DNA of 64,000 nucleotides, from the NCBI RefSeq assembly GCF_001426995.1, contig NZ_LMFY01000001.1, forward strand, positions 2,167,675 through 2,231,674. The letters run 5' to 3'. Under the pieces are notes generated by a model. That model saw nothing but the letters and a program-made list of their open reading frames with translations, had not been told where the DNA came from and did not search any database. Numbering within the stretch: the first letter of the stretch is position 1; each line of letters begins with the position of its first letter. The translations under genes were made by a program, and so were the position numbers. Below are positions 15,367 through 25,398 of this stretch, in pieces. This DNA comes from Microbacterium sp. Root553. GTDB taxonomy: Bacteria; Actinomycetota; Actinomycetes; Actinomycetales; Microbacteriaceae.

Positions 15367-18108
15367 ATGGCCAGGAGCACCACGAAATCAGCGCGCGCGT
15401 CCGAGAGCGCCACGCCTCGCCCGAAGAGGCAGGCCGCTCCGAAGGCTCAGGCGGCGCCCAAGAAGTACATCGACGAGATCGACAAGCCTCCGGTGGCGGT
15501 GCGGGCGTGGAACGGACTCGCCCACGGCGTGGGCGGACTCTTCCGGGCATTCGGGCCCGAGACCCTCGAGAAGGACGATCGCCGCGACGGCTTCCCGTTC
15601 CTGCTCGTGCTTCTGGCGATCGCCGGCGCGGTCAACGAATGGTTCTTCATCGGCAACGAGGTCGCTGCGAACATCAGCGCCTACTCAGTGGGGCTTCTCG
15701 TCGGGCGCGTGGCCTTCGTCATGCCGGTCCTGCTCCTCCTGCTCGCCGGCTGGCTGTTCCGCCACCCGTCGTCCGTGCACGACAACGGACGCATCGGTAT
15801 CGGGTTCGGGCTGTTCATCCTCGCTCTCGCGGGCTTCTGCCACACAGCGGCAGGCCGCGCGGATTCCGCGGGTCTCCTCGTGCGTCCGCAGCCCAAGGAC
15901 GGCATGCCCGCTCTCAGCGAGGCAGGCGGTCTGTTCGGCTGGATGCTCGGGGAACCGCTGTCCTACCTCACCCCGGTCGGCGCGTACATCCTGCTGTCGG
16001 TCCTCGCCGCCCTCAGCATCCTGATCCTCACGAAGACGCCGCCCAACCGCATCGGCCAGCGCCTCGGCGACCTGTACGCGTGGATGTTCGACGCGGAGCG
16101 CACCGAGAAGCCCGCCAAGGACGCCGCATCGATCGACGACGCCGACAAGGTCGACGACCCCGATGTGCTGCCGTGGTGGAGACGCAACAAGACCGGACGC
16201 GAGGAGGACCCCGACGAGGGCACCCTCGGCTCCGACGACATCACGGCGCTGCTGACGACCGCTGAGCCGACGCCCGCCTACGACCAGGCCGTCGTCGTCG
16301 AAGACCCCTACGACGCGGCCACCGAGGTGCTGTCCGAGGTGCGCGCGGTCGCCGACTCGCTCGCCGGGCAGCAGACCACGGCGCTGCTCGACGACGGGTC
16401 CGACACCGGCGAGGCCCCTGAGCTTCCCGGTCTCGACGGCTTCGGAACGGCGGGCCCGGGGGAGCGCGGGCCGCAGGCTCCCGTCGCGCCGTACATCCTG
16501 CCCTCGCCGGGTCTCCTGGTCGAAGGGCCGCCTCCTGTCGTGCGATCCGAGGCGACGGACAAGGTGATCGAGCAGATCACCAGCGTGCTGACCCAGTTCA
16601 AGGTCGATGCCAAGGTGACCGGCTTCTCGCGCGGTCCGACGGTCACCCAGTACGAGGTCGAGGTCGGTCACGGCGTCAAGGTCGAGAAGATCCTGCAGCT
16701 GAGCAACAACTTCGCGTATGCGGTGGCTTCCAACGACGTGCGCATCCTCTCGCCGATCCCCGGCAAGAGCGCCATCGGCATCGAGATCCCCAACGCCGAC
16801 AAGGAGATGGTCGCGCTCGGCGACGTGCTCCGCTCGCCCGCGGCGCACAAGAGCACGCATCCCATGACCATCGGCGTCGGTAAAGACGTCGGGGGCAACA
16901 TCGTCATCGCGAACCTGGCGAAGATGCCCCACCTGCTCGTGGCCGGATCCACCGGCTCGGGTAAGTCGAGCTTCGTGAACTCGATGATCACGAGCCTGCT
17001 GATGCGCGCGCGACCCAGCGATGTGCGGATGGTCCTCATCGACCCGAAGCGCGTCGAGCTGACGAGCTACGCGGGGGTTCCGCACCTCATCACGCCCATC
17101 ATCACGAACCCGAAGAAGGCGGCCGAAGCGCTGCAGTGGGTCGTGAAGGAGATGGACATGCGGTACGACGATCTCGCATCGTTCGGCTTCCGACACATCG
17201 ACGACTTCAACCGCGCGGTCCGCGCCGGCGAGGTGCAGCTTCCGGTGGGCAGCGAGCGCGTGCTCAAGCCGTATCCGTACCTGCTCGTGGTGGTCGACGA
17301 GCTCGCCGACCTGATGATGGTCGCCCCGCGTGACGTCGAGGACTCGATCGTGCGCATCACGCAGCTCGCGCGCGCGTCCGGCATCCACCTGGTGCTGGCC
17401 ACGCAGCGTCCGAGCGTCGACGTGGTGACCGGCCTGATCAAGGCGAACGTGCCGTCCCGGCTCGCCTTCGCGGTGACCAGTGTCACCGACAGCCGGGTCA
17501 TCCTCGACAGCCCCGGAGCCGACAAGCTGATCGGACAGGGCGACGCGCTCTTCTCTCCGATGGGGTCGTCCAAGCCGTTCCGTCTGCAGGGAGCGTGGGT
17601 CGACGAGAAGGAGATCGACGCCGTCGTCAAGCACGTCACGCGTCAGGCCCGCCCCGACTATCGTCCCGACGTCCAGGAGGCCCTGGAGCCGACGAAGAAG
17701 AAGGAGGTCGACGAGGACATCGGCGACGACCTCGAGCTCCTTCTCGCGGCCGCCGAGCTCATCGTCTCGTCGCAGTTCGGTTCGACGTCGATGCTCCAGC
17801 GCAAGCTGCGCGTCGGCTTCGCGAAGGCCGGACGCCTCATGGACCTCCTCGAATCGCGAGAGATCGTCGGACCCTCGGAAGGATCCAAGGCGCGCGACGT
17901 GCTGGCCACGGCCGAGCAGCTTCCCCAGGTCATGGCCAAACTGCGCGGTGATGATGCTCCTGCCGCGAACGCCGCGCCGACGGCTGTCGGAGCCACGGCC
18001 GCTGGCACGCCGCACGATCCGGTCGAGGCACAGTTCCAGGGTCTGCCCGTGGTGGAGTCCGATGACGACGGCGATGAAGACGCCTGGGGATTGACGGGGC
18101 GCGACTGA
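15367..18108 (+). CDS. ftsK: FtsK/SpoIIIE-family DNA translocase
   Basis: Pumps chromosomal DNA through the closing septum and is placed there by its membrane anchor. 913 residues: a basic Ala-rich start (1-35), four or five membrane helices (about 75-230), an acidic linker (about 240-390), the alpha/beta motor with Walker A GSTGSGKS at 527-534 and Walker [14 protein letters not shown] near 638-650, then a winged-helix gamma domain (about 795-850, [22 protein letters not shown] region), expected to read polar DNA motifs. pgsA overlaps its stop by one base. Confidence 0.95.
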   Translation: MARSTTKSARASESATPRPKRQAAPKAQAAPKKYIDEIDKPPVAVRAWNGLAHGVGGLFRAFGPETLEKDDRRDGFPFLLVLLAIAGAVNEWFFIGNEVAANISAYSVGLLVGRVAFVMPVLLLLLAGWLFRHPSSVHDNGRIGIGFGLFILALAGFCHTAAGRADSAGLLVRPQPKDGMPALSEAGGLFGWMLGEPLSYLTPVGAYILLSVLAALSILILTKTPPNRIGQRLGDLYAWMFDAERTEKPAKDAASIDDADKVDDPDVLPWWRRNKTGREEDPDEGTLGSDDITALLTTAEPTPAYDQAVVVEDPYDAATEVLSEVRAVADSLAGQQTTALLDDGSDTGEAPELPGLDGFGTAGPGERGPQAPVAPYILPSPGLLVEGPPPVVRSEATDKVIEQITSVLTQFKVDAKVTGFSRGPTVTQYEVEVGHGVKVEKILQLSNNFAYAVASNDVRILSPIPGKSAIGIEIPNADKEMVALGDVLRSPAAHKSTHPMTIGVGKDVGGNIVIANLAKMPHLLVAGSTGSGKSSFVNSMITSLLMRARPSDVRMVLIDPKRVELTSYAGVPHLITPIITNPKKAAEALQWVVKEMDMRYDDLASFGFRHIDDFNRAVRAGEVQLPVGSERVLKPYPYLLVVVDELADLMMVAPRDVEDSIVRITQLARASGIHLVLATQRPSVDVVTGLIKANVPSRLAFAVTSVTDSRVILDSPGADKLIGQGDALFSPMGSSKPFRLQGAWVDEKEIDAVVKHVTRQARPDYRPDVQEALEPTKKKEVDEDIGDDLELLLAAAELIVSSQFGSTSMLQRKLRVGFAKAGRLMDLLESREIVGPSEGSKARDVLATAEQLPQVMAKLRGDDAPAANAAPTAVGATAAGTPHDPVEAQFQGLPVVESDDDGDEDAWGLTGRD

Positions 18109-18683
18109 TGGGCATCCCACGCCAGCTCCCGAACGCGATCACGATCGCGCGAATCCCGCTCGCCGTCGTCTTCTTCGTCGTTCTCCTCCTCGGCGGAACG
18201 TACGGCATCGAGAGTCTCGCGATGCGATGGGTCGCCGGAATACTCTTCATCGTCGCGATCTCGACCGACTGGGTCGACGGCTACCTCGCCCGACGCTTCG
18301 ACATCGTCAGCGACTTCGGCAAGCTGTGGGATCCGATCGCGGACAAGCTCCTCACCGGGGCCGGTTTCGTCGGACTGGCCATTCTCGGCGAACTGCAGTG
18401 GTGGCTCGTGATCGTCATCCTGATCCGCGAGATCGGCATCACGGTGCACCGCCTGGTCGTCGCGAAGGAGCACGTCGTCGCCGCGGCCTGGATGGGCAAG
18501 GTGAAGACCGCCGTGCAGGGCGTCGCACTCTCCTGGGCGCTGCTCCCGTTGCACGTGGTGATCGGTGCGGAGCTGTGGATCGTCATCACGGCGATCCTGA
18601 TGATCGCGGTGCTGATCCTCACCGTCGCGAGCGGAATCGATTACATCGTCGCGCAGGTACGAGGGTCCCGGCGATCGTCGTGA
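18108..18683 (+). CDS. pgsA: CDP-diacylglycerol--glycerol-3-phosphate 3-phosphatidyltransferase
   Basis: Makes phosphatidylglycerol phosphate, the precursor of phosphatidylglycerol and cardiolipin. 191 residues with several membrane helices. The CDP-alcohol phosphatidyltransferase signature D-G-x2-A-R-x8-G-x3-D-x3-D is complete (DGYLARRFDIVSDFGKLWD, then PIAD; about 49-71). The start shares a base with the ftsK stop, and the stop overlaps the cinA GTG. The gene order matches other actinobacteria, where this paralogue lies beside clgR. Confidence 0.9.
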   Translation: MGIPRQLPNAITIARIPLAVVFFVVLLLGGTYGIESLAMRWVAGILFIVAISTDWVDGYLARRFDIVSDFGKLWDPIADKLLTGAGFVGLAILGELQWWLVIVILIREIGITVHRLVVAKEHVVAAAWMGKVKTAVQGVALSWALLPLHVVIGAELWIVITAILMIAVLILTVASGIDYIVAQVRGSRRSS

Positions 18684-19162
18684 CCGCATCCTCCGCGGTC
18701 GTCGCAGCGCTCTCGACGCGCGGGTGGACGCTGGGCATCGCCGAGTCGCTCACCGGCGGAGCCCTCGCGGCTGAGGTCGTCGCGGTTCCTGGAGCGTCGA
18801 CCGTTCTTCTCGGCGGTGTCGTGGCGTATGCGACGCCTGTCAAGCACAGCCTTCTCGGCGTCGATGCCGAGCTGCTGGCGCGCCACGGACCCGTGCATGC
18901 CGAGGTCGCTCTGCAGATGGCCTCCGGAGTGCGCCGGGCGGTGCAGGTGCACGGACGTGACGCCGATGTCGGTGTGTCGACGACCGGCATCGCCGGCCCC
19001 GACTCGCCCGACGGCCAGCCCGTCGGAACCGTGCACATCGCCGTCGTGACACCGGAGGCAGCGAGTGCAGAGGTCTTCGGGTTCTCGGGGGATCGGGCGC
19101 AGATCCGTGCCCTCACGGTCGAAGCCGCACTCGCGCTGCTCGTGCGCGTGGTCGGGGAATAG
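18680..19162 (+). CDS. cinA: CinA C-terminal domain protein (nicotinamide-nucleotide amidase type)
   Basis: 160 residues, equal to the C-terminal domain of CinA alone; the N-terminal MoaB-like domain is missing, as in E. coli PncC. The family deamidates nicotinamide mononucleotide. Motifs seen: LGIAESLTGGALAAEV, VVAYATPVKHSLLGV and the TGIAGPDSPDGQPVGTV loop. GTG start overlaps the pgsA stop by 4 nt. In some actinobacteria and firmicutes cinA is co-expressed with recA; here recA has its own SOS promoter 1 kb on. Confidence 0.88.
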   Translation: MTASSAVVAALSTRGWTLGIAESLTGGALAAEVVAVPGASTVLLGGVVAYATPVKHSLLGVDAELLARHGPVHAEVALQMASGVRRAVQVHGRDADVGVSTTGIAGPDSPDGQPVGTVHIAVVTPEAASAEVFGFSGDRAQIRALTVEAALALLVRVVGE

Positions 19163-19246
19163 GAGCGAGCCATCGACGGTTGTCTGGAATGTGCTCACAC
19201 GGAAACCACAGCGTGCAAGGGTAGATTTTGTGAAGTTCGGTAGGAC

Positions 19247-19252
19247 TAGACT
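19247..19252 (+). promoter_or_regulatory. Possible -10 of clgR
   Basis: TAGACT about 52 bp before the clgR ATG, giving a leader of some 45 nt with a GGAGGAGG ribosome site. Upstream, GGAAAC (19217 region) and GTAG could form a stress-sigma promoter, but the match is weak. Confidence 0.4.
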
Positions 19253-19303
19253 GGCGATCTCATCGAGGCAGACCTCGATCGGACGACCTGGGAGGAGGTT
19301 CCG

Positions 19304-19612
19304 ATGATTCTTGTACGACAGGAAATCGGCGATGTGCTGAGGGACTTCCGCCTGCAGAAGGGGCGCACGCTCCGGCAGGTTGCGAGCAAGGCTTCTGTGG
19401 CCCTCGGCTACCTCAGTGAGGTGGAGCGCGGTCAGAAGGAGGCCTCGAGCGAGATCCTCGCATCGGTGGCCGACGCCCTCGACGTTCCGATCTCGATCAT
19501 CATGCGTGAAGTGGGAGACCGGATCTCGGTCCTCGAGGGCATCCAGGTGTTCCCGGATGTCGTTCCCGACGACCTCGTCGCATCGGTCGAGCCCGAGCTC
19601 TCGCTGCACTGA
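19304..19612 (+). CDS. clgR: XRE-family regulator, ClgR-like
   Basis: 102 residues with a Cro/CI helix-turn-helix over about 10-65 (LRDFRLQKGRTLRQVASKAS, then LGYLSEVERGQKEASSEIL). Family sequence and position after pgsA and cinA and before recA match ClgR, which activates clp protease genes and responds to proteolytic and envelope stress in streptomycetes, corynebacteria and mycobacteria. A strong GGAGGAGG site precedes the ATG. No clp gene is in the window, so targets must be elsewhere. Assignment rests on synteny and HTH similarity. Confidence 0.82.
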   Translation: MILVRQEIGDVLRDFRLQKGRTLRQVASKASVALGYLSEVERGQKEASSEILASVADALDVPISIIMREVGDRISVLEGIQVFPDVVPDDLVASVEPELSLH

Positions 19613-19633
19613 CGCCCGGATCCCCGGACTCGC

Positions 19634-19858
19634 ATGCGTCGTAGCGAATTCCTCCGCGCCGTCGACGCCGAGTTCGGCGGCCGTGCGTCCTCTCTCGTCA
19701 ACGATCTCTCCCTGCCTCAGCTCTCGGGCCGTACGGCCGACGAGGCTCTCGAGGCCGGCGTCCCGCCCCGCGACATCTGGTCGGCGCTCTGCGTCGAGAC
19801 CGATGTCCCGCTCGAGCGGCGCCACGGAGCCGGACGGCTCGAGCCGCGCGGACGCTGA
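19634..19858 (+). CDS. DUF3046 protein
   Basis: 74 residues starting MRRSEFLRAVDAEFG, with DLSLPQLSGRTADEALEAGVPPRDIWSALC, the typical DUF3046 pattern. The family is found just upstream of recA in many actinobacteria; its function is unknown. It lies 21 bp after clgR and probably shares its transcript. No clear ribosome site precedes its ATG, so it may depend on coupling to clgR translation. Confidence 0.85.
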   Translation: MRRSEFLRAVDAEFGGRASSLVNDLSLPQLSGRTADEALEAGVPPRDIWSALCVETDVPLERRHGAGRLEPRGR

Positions 19859-19885
19859 CGCACCCACCCGTCATTCGTTCGGTAG

Positions 19886-19909
19886 GACGCGCCGTGAAAT
19901 CGGCGTGTC
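19886..19909. promoter_or_regulatory. Inverted repeat beside the recA SOS box
   Basis: GACGCGCCG, spacer TGAAAT, CGGCGTGTC; 8 of 9 positions pair. It lies 27 bp after the DUF3046 stop and ends 1 bp before the SOS box. It could terminate clgR-DUF3046 transcripts or bind a second regulator; ClgR itself is a candidate, unproven. Confidence 0.5.
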
Positions 19910-19910
19910 G

Positions 19911-19926
19911 TCGAAGATGTGTTCGA
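19911..19926. promoter_or_regulatory. SOS box (LexA operator) of recA
   Basis: TCGAAGATGTGTTCGA matches the actinobacterial/Gram-positive LexA site TCGAAC-N4-GTTCGA at 11 of 12 defined positions. It lies about 200 bp before the recA ATG. TAGTGT at 19935-19940 could be the -10 it controls, giving a long recA leader. Confidence 0.8.
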
Positions 19927-20122
19927 TATCGGCGTAGTGTTCTGCACAAGTGGTTCAGCGGAACTGTTCTCCCGAATTCTCGGTACCGACGACGCAATGT
20001 CGGAGGTGCCTCGTACCGTGAGGAACAAGCCGAAGAGCCATACGCCTTGTCGGAGAGTTCCGCCCAGCCGGGAGGACCGCGACAGCCTACAGGCGGCACC
20101 ATGCGAGCATTAGGAGCACGAC

Positions 20123-21166
<1,044 letters not shown>

Positions 21167-21183
21167 TCATCGGCGCGCGTCAG

Positions 21184-21197
21184 CTCCGTACTCGGAG
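21184..21197 (+). promoter_or_regulatory. Small hairpin overlapping the recX ribosome site
   Basis: CTCCG, TACT loop, CGGAG. The 3' arm includes the recX Shine-Dalgarno bases (CGGAGTGAG), so pairing would hide it. Confidence 0.4.
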
Positions 21198-21203
21198 TGA
21201 GCG

Positions 21204-22145
21204 ATGAGTGATCACGGGGGCGAGCCGGAACAGCTCGCCCCCGTGATCCCGCTGTTCGGTCGGACGCCCCGTGCGACACCGGCCGACAGCGGGAGTGCGG
21301 ATGCCGTCTCTACACCGGCGCGTCCAGCGACCGAACCCGGAGACGGTGCAGCCGAGATTGCAGGGACCGGGAGCGCAGGCGTCGACAGCCAGCGCAACGC
21401 TACCGATGGCATCGGAGCGTGGCGATCGACGTGGAGTGGCGGTTCGGCGACGGCAGGTGCAACGGCAGGTGTGGGTGCAGCGACGGGTCCGCGTGACCCG
21501 AGCGAGCGTCACCCCGCACGAGGAGGAGCGGCGAGATCGGCTCCCAGGCTGCGGGCGCTGCACGTGGGCGAGGACTCTGCAGGAGTCGAGGACTCCGCAG
21601 GAGGCCGAGAGGCGCCGGACGCCGATGCACTGCGCGAGGCGGCGGAGCAGGTGCTCGTACGCAAGCTCCGCTCCCGTTCCCTGTCCATCTCCGAATCGCG
21701 CATGGTGCTGAAGGGGTACGAGCAGGATCGGATCAGGCTCGAGACCGGTGTGATCAACGACATCATCGACGACTTCTGTCGGCGAGGGTATCTCGACGAC
21801 GCCCTCCTCGCGGACCAGCTGGTCACCTCCGGGGTCGGACGCAAGGGGCAGGGCCGGGTCGCGCTCTCGCGGGCACTCTCGCAGAGAGGCCTCCCGCGCG
21901 ACATCATCGACGCGGCGCTCGACGAACTTCCCGACGACGATGCGGAACGCGCGCTGGAGTTCGCGAGGTCCAAGGCGCAGAGCCTGTCCCGCCTCGACGC
22001 TGACACCGCGCTGCGGCGACTGGTGGGTCAGCTCTCGCGGCGCGGGTATAACGGCTCGGTCGCCATGAACGCCGCCAAGACGGCACTCGCGGAGTCATCG
22101 TTCCGTGGACCGCGGTCCGGTGTGCGCTTCGTCGACTCCGACTGA
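21204..22145 (+). CDS. recX: Regulatory protein RecX with a long N-terminal extension
   Basis: RecX binds and limits RecA filaments. The 313-residue reading has the three-helix RecX repeats only from about residue 140 on (REAAEQVLVRKLRSRSLSISE, then IIDDFCRRGYLDDALLADQLV, QRGLPRDIIDAAL and RRLVGQLSRRGYNG). Residues 1-135 are low-complexity, rich in Gly, Ala and Thr, with codons less GC3-biased than the neighbours, so they are probably disordered. APVIPLFG near the N-terminus looks like a conserved patch and favours the ATG at 21204, which also has CGGAGTGAG upstream. A later GTG start cannot be excluded. Confidence 0.88.
   Translation: MSDHGGEPEQLAPVIPLFGRTPRATPADSGSADAVSTPARPATEPGDGAAEIAGTGSAGVDSQRNATDGIGAWRSTWSGGSATAGATAGVGAATGPRDPSERHPARGGAARSAPRLRALHVGEDSAGVEDSAGGREAPDADALREAAEQVLVRKLRSRSLSISESRMVLKGYEQDRIRLETGVINDIIDDFCRRGYLDDALLADQLVTSGVGRKGQGRVALSRALSQRGLPRDIIDAALDELPDDDAERALEFARSKAQSLSRLDADTALRRLVGQLSRRGYNGSVAMNAAKTALAESSFRGPRSGVRFVDSD
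21210..21248 (+). terminator. Perfect 16-bp hairpin at the start of recX (recA-recX attenuator)
   Basis: Arms 21210-21225 and 21233-21248 (GATCACGGGGGCGAGC and its exact complement) with a 7-nt loop. It begins within codon 3 of recX. In E. coli a hairpin after recA stops most transcripts before recX. Here the element lies inside the annotated coding start, which suggests attenuation or a misplaced recX start. Confidence 0.65.
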
Positions 22146-22267
22146 CGGGTTCGACGGCGCCGGGTCATCCGGGACTGCGTCGACGGGAGCTTTGCAGGAG
22201 GGTGGCGTGAGCATCGAGGCTGCGTCGGTTCGGCGGTCCGCACACGGCATCCGCGATGTGGCGCTCG

Positions 22268-22273
22268 TAGAAT
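22268..22273 (+). promoter_or_regulatory. -10 hexamer of miaB
   Basis: TAGAAT, 9 nt before the ATG, with GGAGAG between. The transcript would have a leader of only 2-3 nt, so the GGAGAG may not be used on it. Confidence 0.45.
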
Positions 22274-22282
22274 GGAGAGACC

Positions 22283-23830
22283 ATGACTATTCCGCGCAGT
22301 GAGCCGACGATCATCAGTTCGTTGTCGGCGGCAATCGACCTCGACGGACGCCAGCGCTCCTACGAAGTGCGTACCTTCGGATGCCAGATGAACGTCCACG
22401 ATTCCGAGCGGCTGTCCGGCTCTCTGGAGAGCGCCGGGTATGTCCGCGCCACCGAGGGCGACGAAGCCGACGTCGTGATCATCAACACCTGCGCGGTCCG
22501 CGACAACGCCGCAGGCAAGCTCTACGGAACTCTCGGCCAGCTCGCTTCGGTGAAGCGTCGGAAAGACGGCATGCAGATAGCCGTGGGCGGCTGCCTGGCC
22601 CAGATGGACAAGCAGGCCGTACTAGACAAGGCACCGTGGGTCGACGTCGTCTTCGGCACACACAACATGGGCTCCCTGCCGGGGCTCCTCGAGCGTGCGC
22701 GTCACAACGGCGATGCCGAGCTCGAGATCCTGGAATCGCTCGAGGTCTTCCCCTCGACTCTGCCCACGAAACGGGACTCCGCGCACAGCGGCTGGGTGTC
22801 GATCTCCGTCGGATGCAACAACACCTGCACGTTCTGCATCGTCCCCAGCCTGCGCGGCAAGGAGAAGGATCGCCGACCGGGCGACATCCTCAACGAGATC
22901 CGGCTGCTCGTCGATGACGGGGCGATCGAGGTCACCCTGCTCGGCCAGAACGTCAACTCCTACGGCGTCGAGTTCGGAGACCGCCAGGCCTTCGGCAAGC
23001 TCCTGCGCGCCGCCGGCGAGATCGAAGGCCTGGAGCGCATCCGCTTCACCAGCCCGCACCCGGCGGCGTTCACGGACGACGTGATCGACGCGATGGCCGA
23101 GACCCCGAGCGTCATGCCGCAACTGCACATGCCGTTGCAGTCGGGCAGTGACAGCATCCTCAAGGCGATGCGGCGCTCGTACCGCAGCGACCGCTTCCTC
23201 GGCATCCTCGATCGCGTGCGGGAGCGCATCCCGCACGCGGCCATCACGACCGACATCATCGTCGGGTTCCCGGGGGAGACCGATGCGGATTTCGAGGACA
23301 CGCTGCGTGTCGTCGAGAAGGCGCGATTCTCGAGCGCGTTCACCTTCCAGTACTCGATCCGCGAGGGCACGCCGGCGGCGACCATGGGTGACCAGGTCCC
23401 CAAGGCGGTCGTTCAGGAGCGGTACAACCGCCTGATCGCGCTTCAGGAGCGGATCTCGCTCGAGGAGAACCAGCGTCAGGTCGGCCGCGAGGTCGAGGTC
23501 CTCGTCTCGACAGGCGAGGGCAAGAAGGATGCCGAGACGCACCGGCTCACCGGGCGCGCTCAGGACAACCGGCTGGTGCACTTCGAGATCACGCCCGGGT
23601 CGGACGTTCCGCGCCCCGGTGACGTGGTGTCGGTGATCATCACCCACGCGGCACCGTTCCACCTGCTCGCCGACGATCCCTCCGCTGCGCCTCTGCGCAT
23701 CCGTCGCACTCGCGGCGGAGACGCATGGGAGCGCGGCCAGGCGGAGTCCTGTGCCGTTCCGGCGCCGAGTTCCGGTGACGGGGCGCGGGCGGTCTCGCTC
23801 GGACTCCCCACCCTGCGCGTCGGCGTGTGA
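22283..23830 (+). CDS. miaB: tRNA-2-methylthio-N6-dimethylallyladenosine synthase
   Basis: Radical-SAM methylthiotransferase that finishes the ms2i6A37 modification begun by MiaA. 515 residues: N-terminal domain binding the auxiliary 4Fe-4S cluster with Cys34, Cys70 and Cys104 (GCQMN, NTCAVRD, GGCLAQ); the radical-[11 protein letters not shown] with Cys178, Cys182 and Cys185; and a TRAM domain near 385-455. The last 50 or so residues are an Arg/Gly-rich tail with no known role. Its stop overlaps the miaA GTG start by 4 nt, so both steps of the modification are coupled. Confidence 0.95.
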   Translation: MTIPRSEPTIISSLSAAIDLDGRQRSYEVRTFGCQMNVHDSERLSGSLESAGYVRATEGDEADVVIINTCAVRDNAAGKLYGTLGQLASVKRRKDGMQIAVGGCLAQMDKQAVLDKAPWVDVVFGTHNMGSLPGLLERARHNGDAELEILESLEVFPSTLPTKRDSAHSGWVSISVGCNNTCTFCIVPSLRGKEKDRRPGDILNEIRLLVDDGAIEVTLLGQNVNSYGVEFGDRQAFGKLLRAAGEIEGLERIRFTSPHPAAFTDDVIDAMAETPSVMPQLHMPLQSGSDSILKAMRRSYRSDRFLGILDRVRERIPHAAITTDIIVGFPGETDADFEDTLRVVEKARFSSAFTFQYSIREGTPAATMGDQVPKAVVQERYNRLIALQERISLEENQRQVGREVEVLVSTGEGKKDAETHRLTGRAQDNRLVHFEITPGSDVPRPGDVVSVIITHAAPFHLLADDPSAAPLRIRRTRGGDAWERGQAESCAVPAPSSGDGARAVSLGLPTLRVGV

Positions 23831-24783
23831 CTTCCGCGCACGAGGCGGCGGACCCCACACCCTCCCGCGACCTCGGAGCTCCGCGCCTCTGGGCGATCGT
23901 CGGTGCGACGGGGACAGGCAAGAGCGATCTCGCTCTCGATCTCGCCGAGGCACTGCGCGCACGCGGCAACCCCGCGGAGATCGTGAACGCCGACGCGATG
24001 CAGCTCTATCGCGGCATGGACATCGGTACGGCGAAGCTGCCGCTCGACGAGCGCCGTGGTATCCCGCATCATCTCTTCGATGTGCGTGACGTCGACGAAG
24101 ACGCGGCGGTGGCCTGGTATCAGCCACTGGCACGGGCGGCGGTCTCGGAGATCCAGCAGCGTGGAGGGGACGCCATCCTCGTCGGAGGCTCCGGGCTGTA
24201 TGTCTCGAGCGTCGTGTTCGACTTCGCCTTCCCCCCACGAGACCCCGTGATCCGTGAGCGTCTCGAGCAGGAACTCGCGGTCGAGGGCGTCGGGGTGCTG
24301 CTCGATCGGCTCCGCCTGCTCGACCCCGAGACGGCGGCGCGGGTCGATCCACGTAACGATCGACGGGTCATCCGTGCTCTCGAAGTCATCGAGCAGGGGA
24401 GCCGCACGCACGGAGCTGCACTGCCGGAAGCCCCTGCTCTCTGGCAGGAGCACACGCGGCTGTGCGGACTCCATGTCGATCGCGGCGTCCTGGTCCAAAG
24501 GCTCGATGCTCGAGTGGAGCGGATGTGGAGCGCAGGTCTCATCGACGAGGTGCGCGAGCTGCGCGAGCGGGGGCTCGAACGGGGGACGACCGCCCCTCGC
24601 GCGATCGGGTACGCCCAGGCGCTCGGACAGCTCGACGGGCGCCTCACAGAGCCGGAGGCGATCGCCGAGACACAGGCGCTCACCCGCCGCTACGCGCGTC
24701 GCCAGGTCTCCTGGTTCAAGCGCTACCCGGCACTGACCTGGCACGAGCCGCCGGTCGACGCGAAGACGCTGCTGCGCCTCTGA
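23827..24783 (+). CDS. miaA: tRNA dimethylallyltransferase
   Basis: Transfers dimethylallyl from DMAPP to A37 of tRNAs that read UNN codons. 318 residues: P-loop [12 protein letters not shown] (about 26-37), the substrate motif [26 protein letters not shown], and a C-terminal [13 protein letters not shown] helix. The GTG start overlaps the miaB stop; the first 20 residues are probably a variable extension. The order miaB-miaA-dapF is typical of actinobacteria. Confidence 0.95.
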   Translation: MTSAHEAADPTPSRDLGAPRLWAIVGATGTGKSDLALDLAEALRARGNPAEIVNADAMQLYRGMDIGTAKLPLDERRGIPHHLFDVRDVDEDAAVAWYQPLARAAVSEIQQRGGDAILVGGSGLYVSSVVFDFAFPPRDPVIRERLEQELAVEGVGVLLDRLRLLDPETAARVDPRNDRRVIRALEVIEQGSRTHGAALPEAPALWQEHTRLCGLHVDRGVLVQRLDARVERMWSAGLIDEVRELRERGLERGTTAPRAIGYAQALGQLDGRLTEPEAIAETQALTRRYARRQVSWFKRYPALTWHEPPVDAKTLLRL

Positions 24784-24826
24784 CGCACGCCCTCCTGATG
24801 TCGGTGGCGCGTGCAAGAGTCGCAGC

Positions 24827-25354
24827 ATGGCCACCCACTACTACACGTCCAGCAGCCTCGACGGATTCATCGCCACAGACGACCACTCGCTGGACTGGTT
24901 GCTGACTCAGGACATCGACCCCGAGGGGCCGATGTCCTACGCGGCGTTCGAGAAGTCCATCGGAGCATTTGCCATGGGGGCCTCGACCTTCGAGTGGGTC
25001 ATGCGGCACGAAGAAGGGCGTTGGGGATACACGCAGCCCACCTGGGTCTTCACCCACAGAGAGCTCGATCTGCCGTCGGGCTCCGACATCCGTTCGGTGC
25101 AGGGCGACGTGGCGGACCTGCACTCCGACATGCTGGCCGCCGCGGACGGCAAGGACATCTGGATCGTCGGGGGAGGAGACCTCGCCGGGCAGTTCGCCGA
25201 TGCCGGGCTGCTCGACGAGGTCTGGGTCCAGTACGCCCCGGTCACCCTCGGGTCCGGAGCGCCCCTGCTGCCCAGGGCATTGGACCTCGAACTCCTCGAG
25301 GTCGCACGCAACCGCGCCTTCCTGTGCGGTCGGTACCGCGTGCGGCGAGGTTGA
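24827..25354 (+). CDS. RibD C-terminal/dihydrofolate reductase-like protein
   Basis: 175 residues of the RibD-C/DHFR fold. It starts YYTSSSLDGFIATDD, with GASTFEWVM, DIWIVGGGDLAGQFADAGLLDE and APVTLGSGAPLL, typical of small actinobacterial 'dihydrofolate reductase family' proteins. Riboflavin-type reductase activity is possible, but the true substrate is unknown; folA at 9668 is the real DHFR. It follows miaA by 43 bp, and no clear promoter or ribosome site is visible. Confidence 0.85.
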   Translation: MATHYYTSSSLDGFIATDDHSLDWLLTQDIDPEGPMSYAAFEKSIGAFAMGASTFEWVMRHEEGRWGYTQPTWVFTHRELDLPSGSDIRSVQGDVADLHSDMLAAADGKDIWIVGGGDLAGQFADAGLLDEVWVQYAPVTLGSGAPLLPRALDLELLEVARNRAFLCGRYRVRRG

Positions 25355-25386
25355 GACGTGCGACGAGGCTGGATGCAGGCGGATCG

Positions 25387-25392
25387 TAGACT
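25387..25392 (+). promoter_or_regulatory. Leaderless-type -10 of the GNAT gene at 25399
   Basis: TAGACT ends 6 nt before the ATG. Confidence 0.55.
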
Positions 25393-25398
25393 GGAGCC

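Noticed and set aside
13062..15413. A 783-codon minus-strand open frame opposite rnj and the GNAT
   Set aside because: Antisense shadow; no motif, and it crosses two real genes and their gap.
15685..18120. An 811-codon minus-strand open frame opposite ftsK
   Set aside because: Antisense shadow; codon bias belongs to ftsK.
24827..25354. A second dihydrofolate reductase gene
   Set aside because: The sequence matches the RibD C-terminal branch; folA at 9668, coupled to thyA, is the true enzyme.
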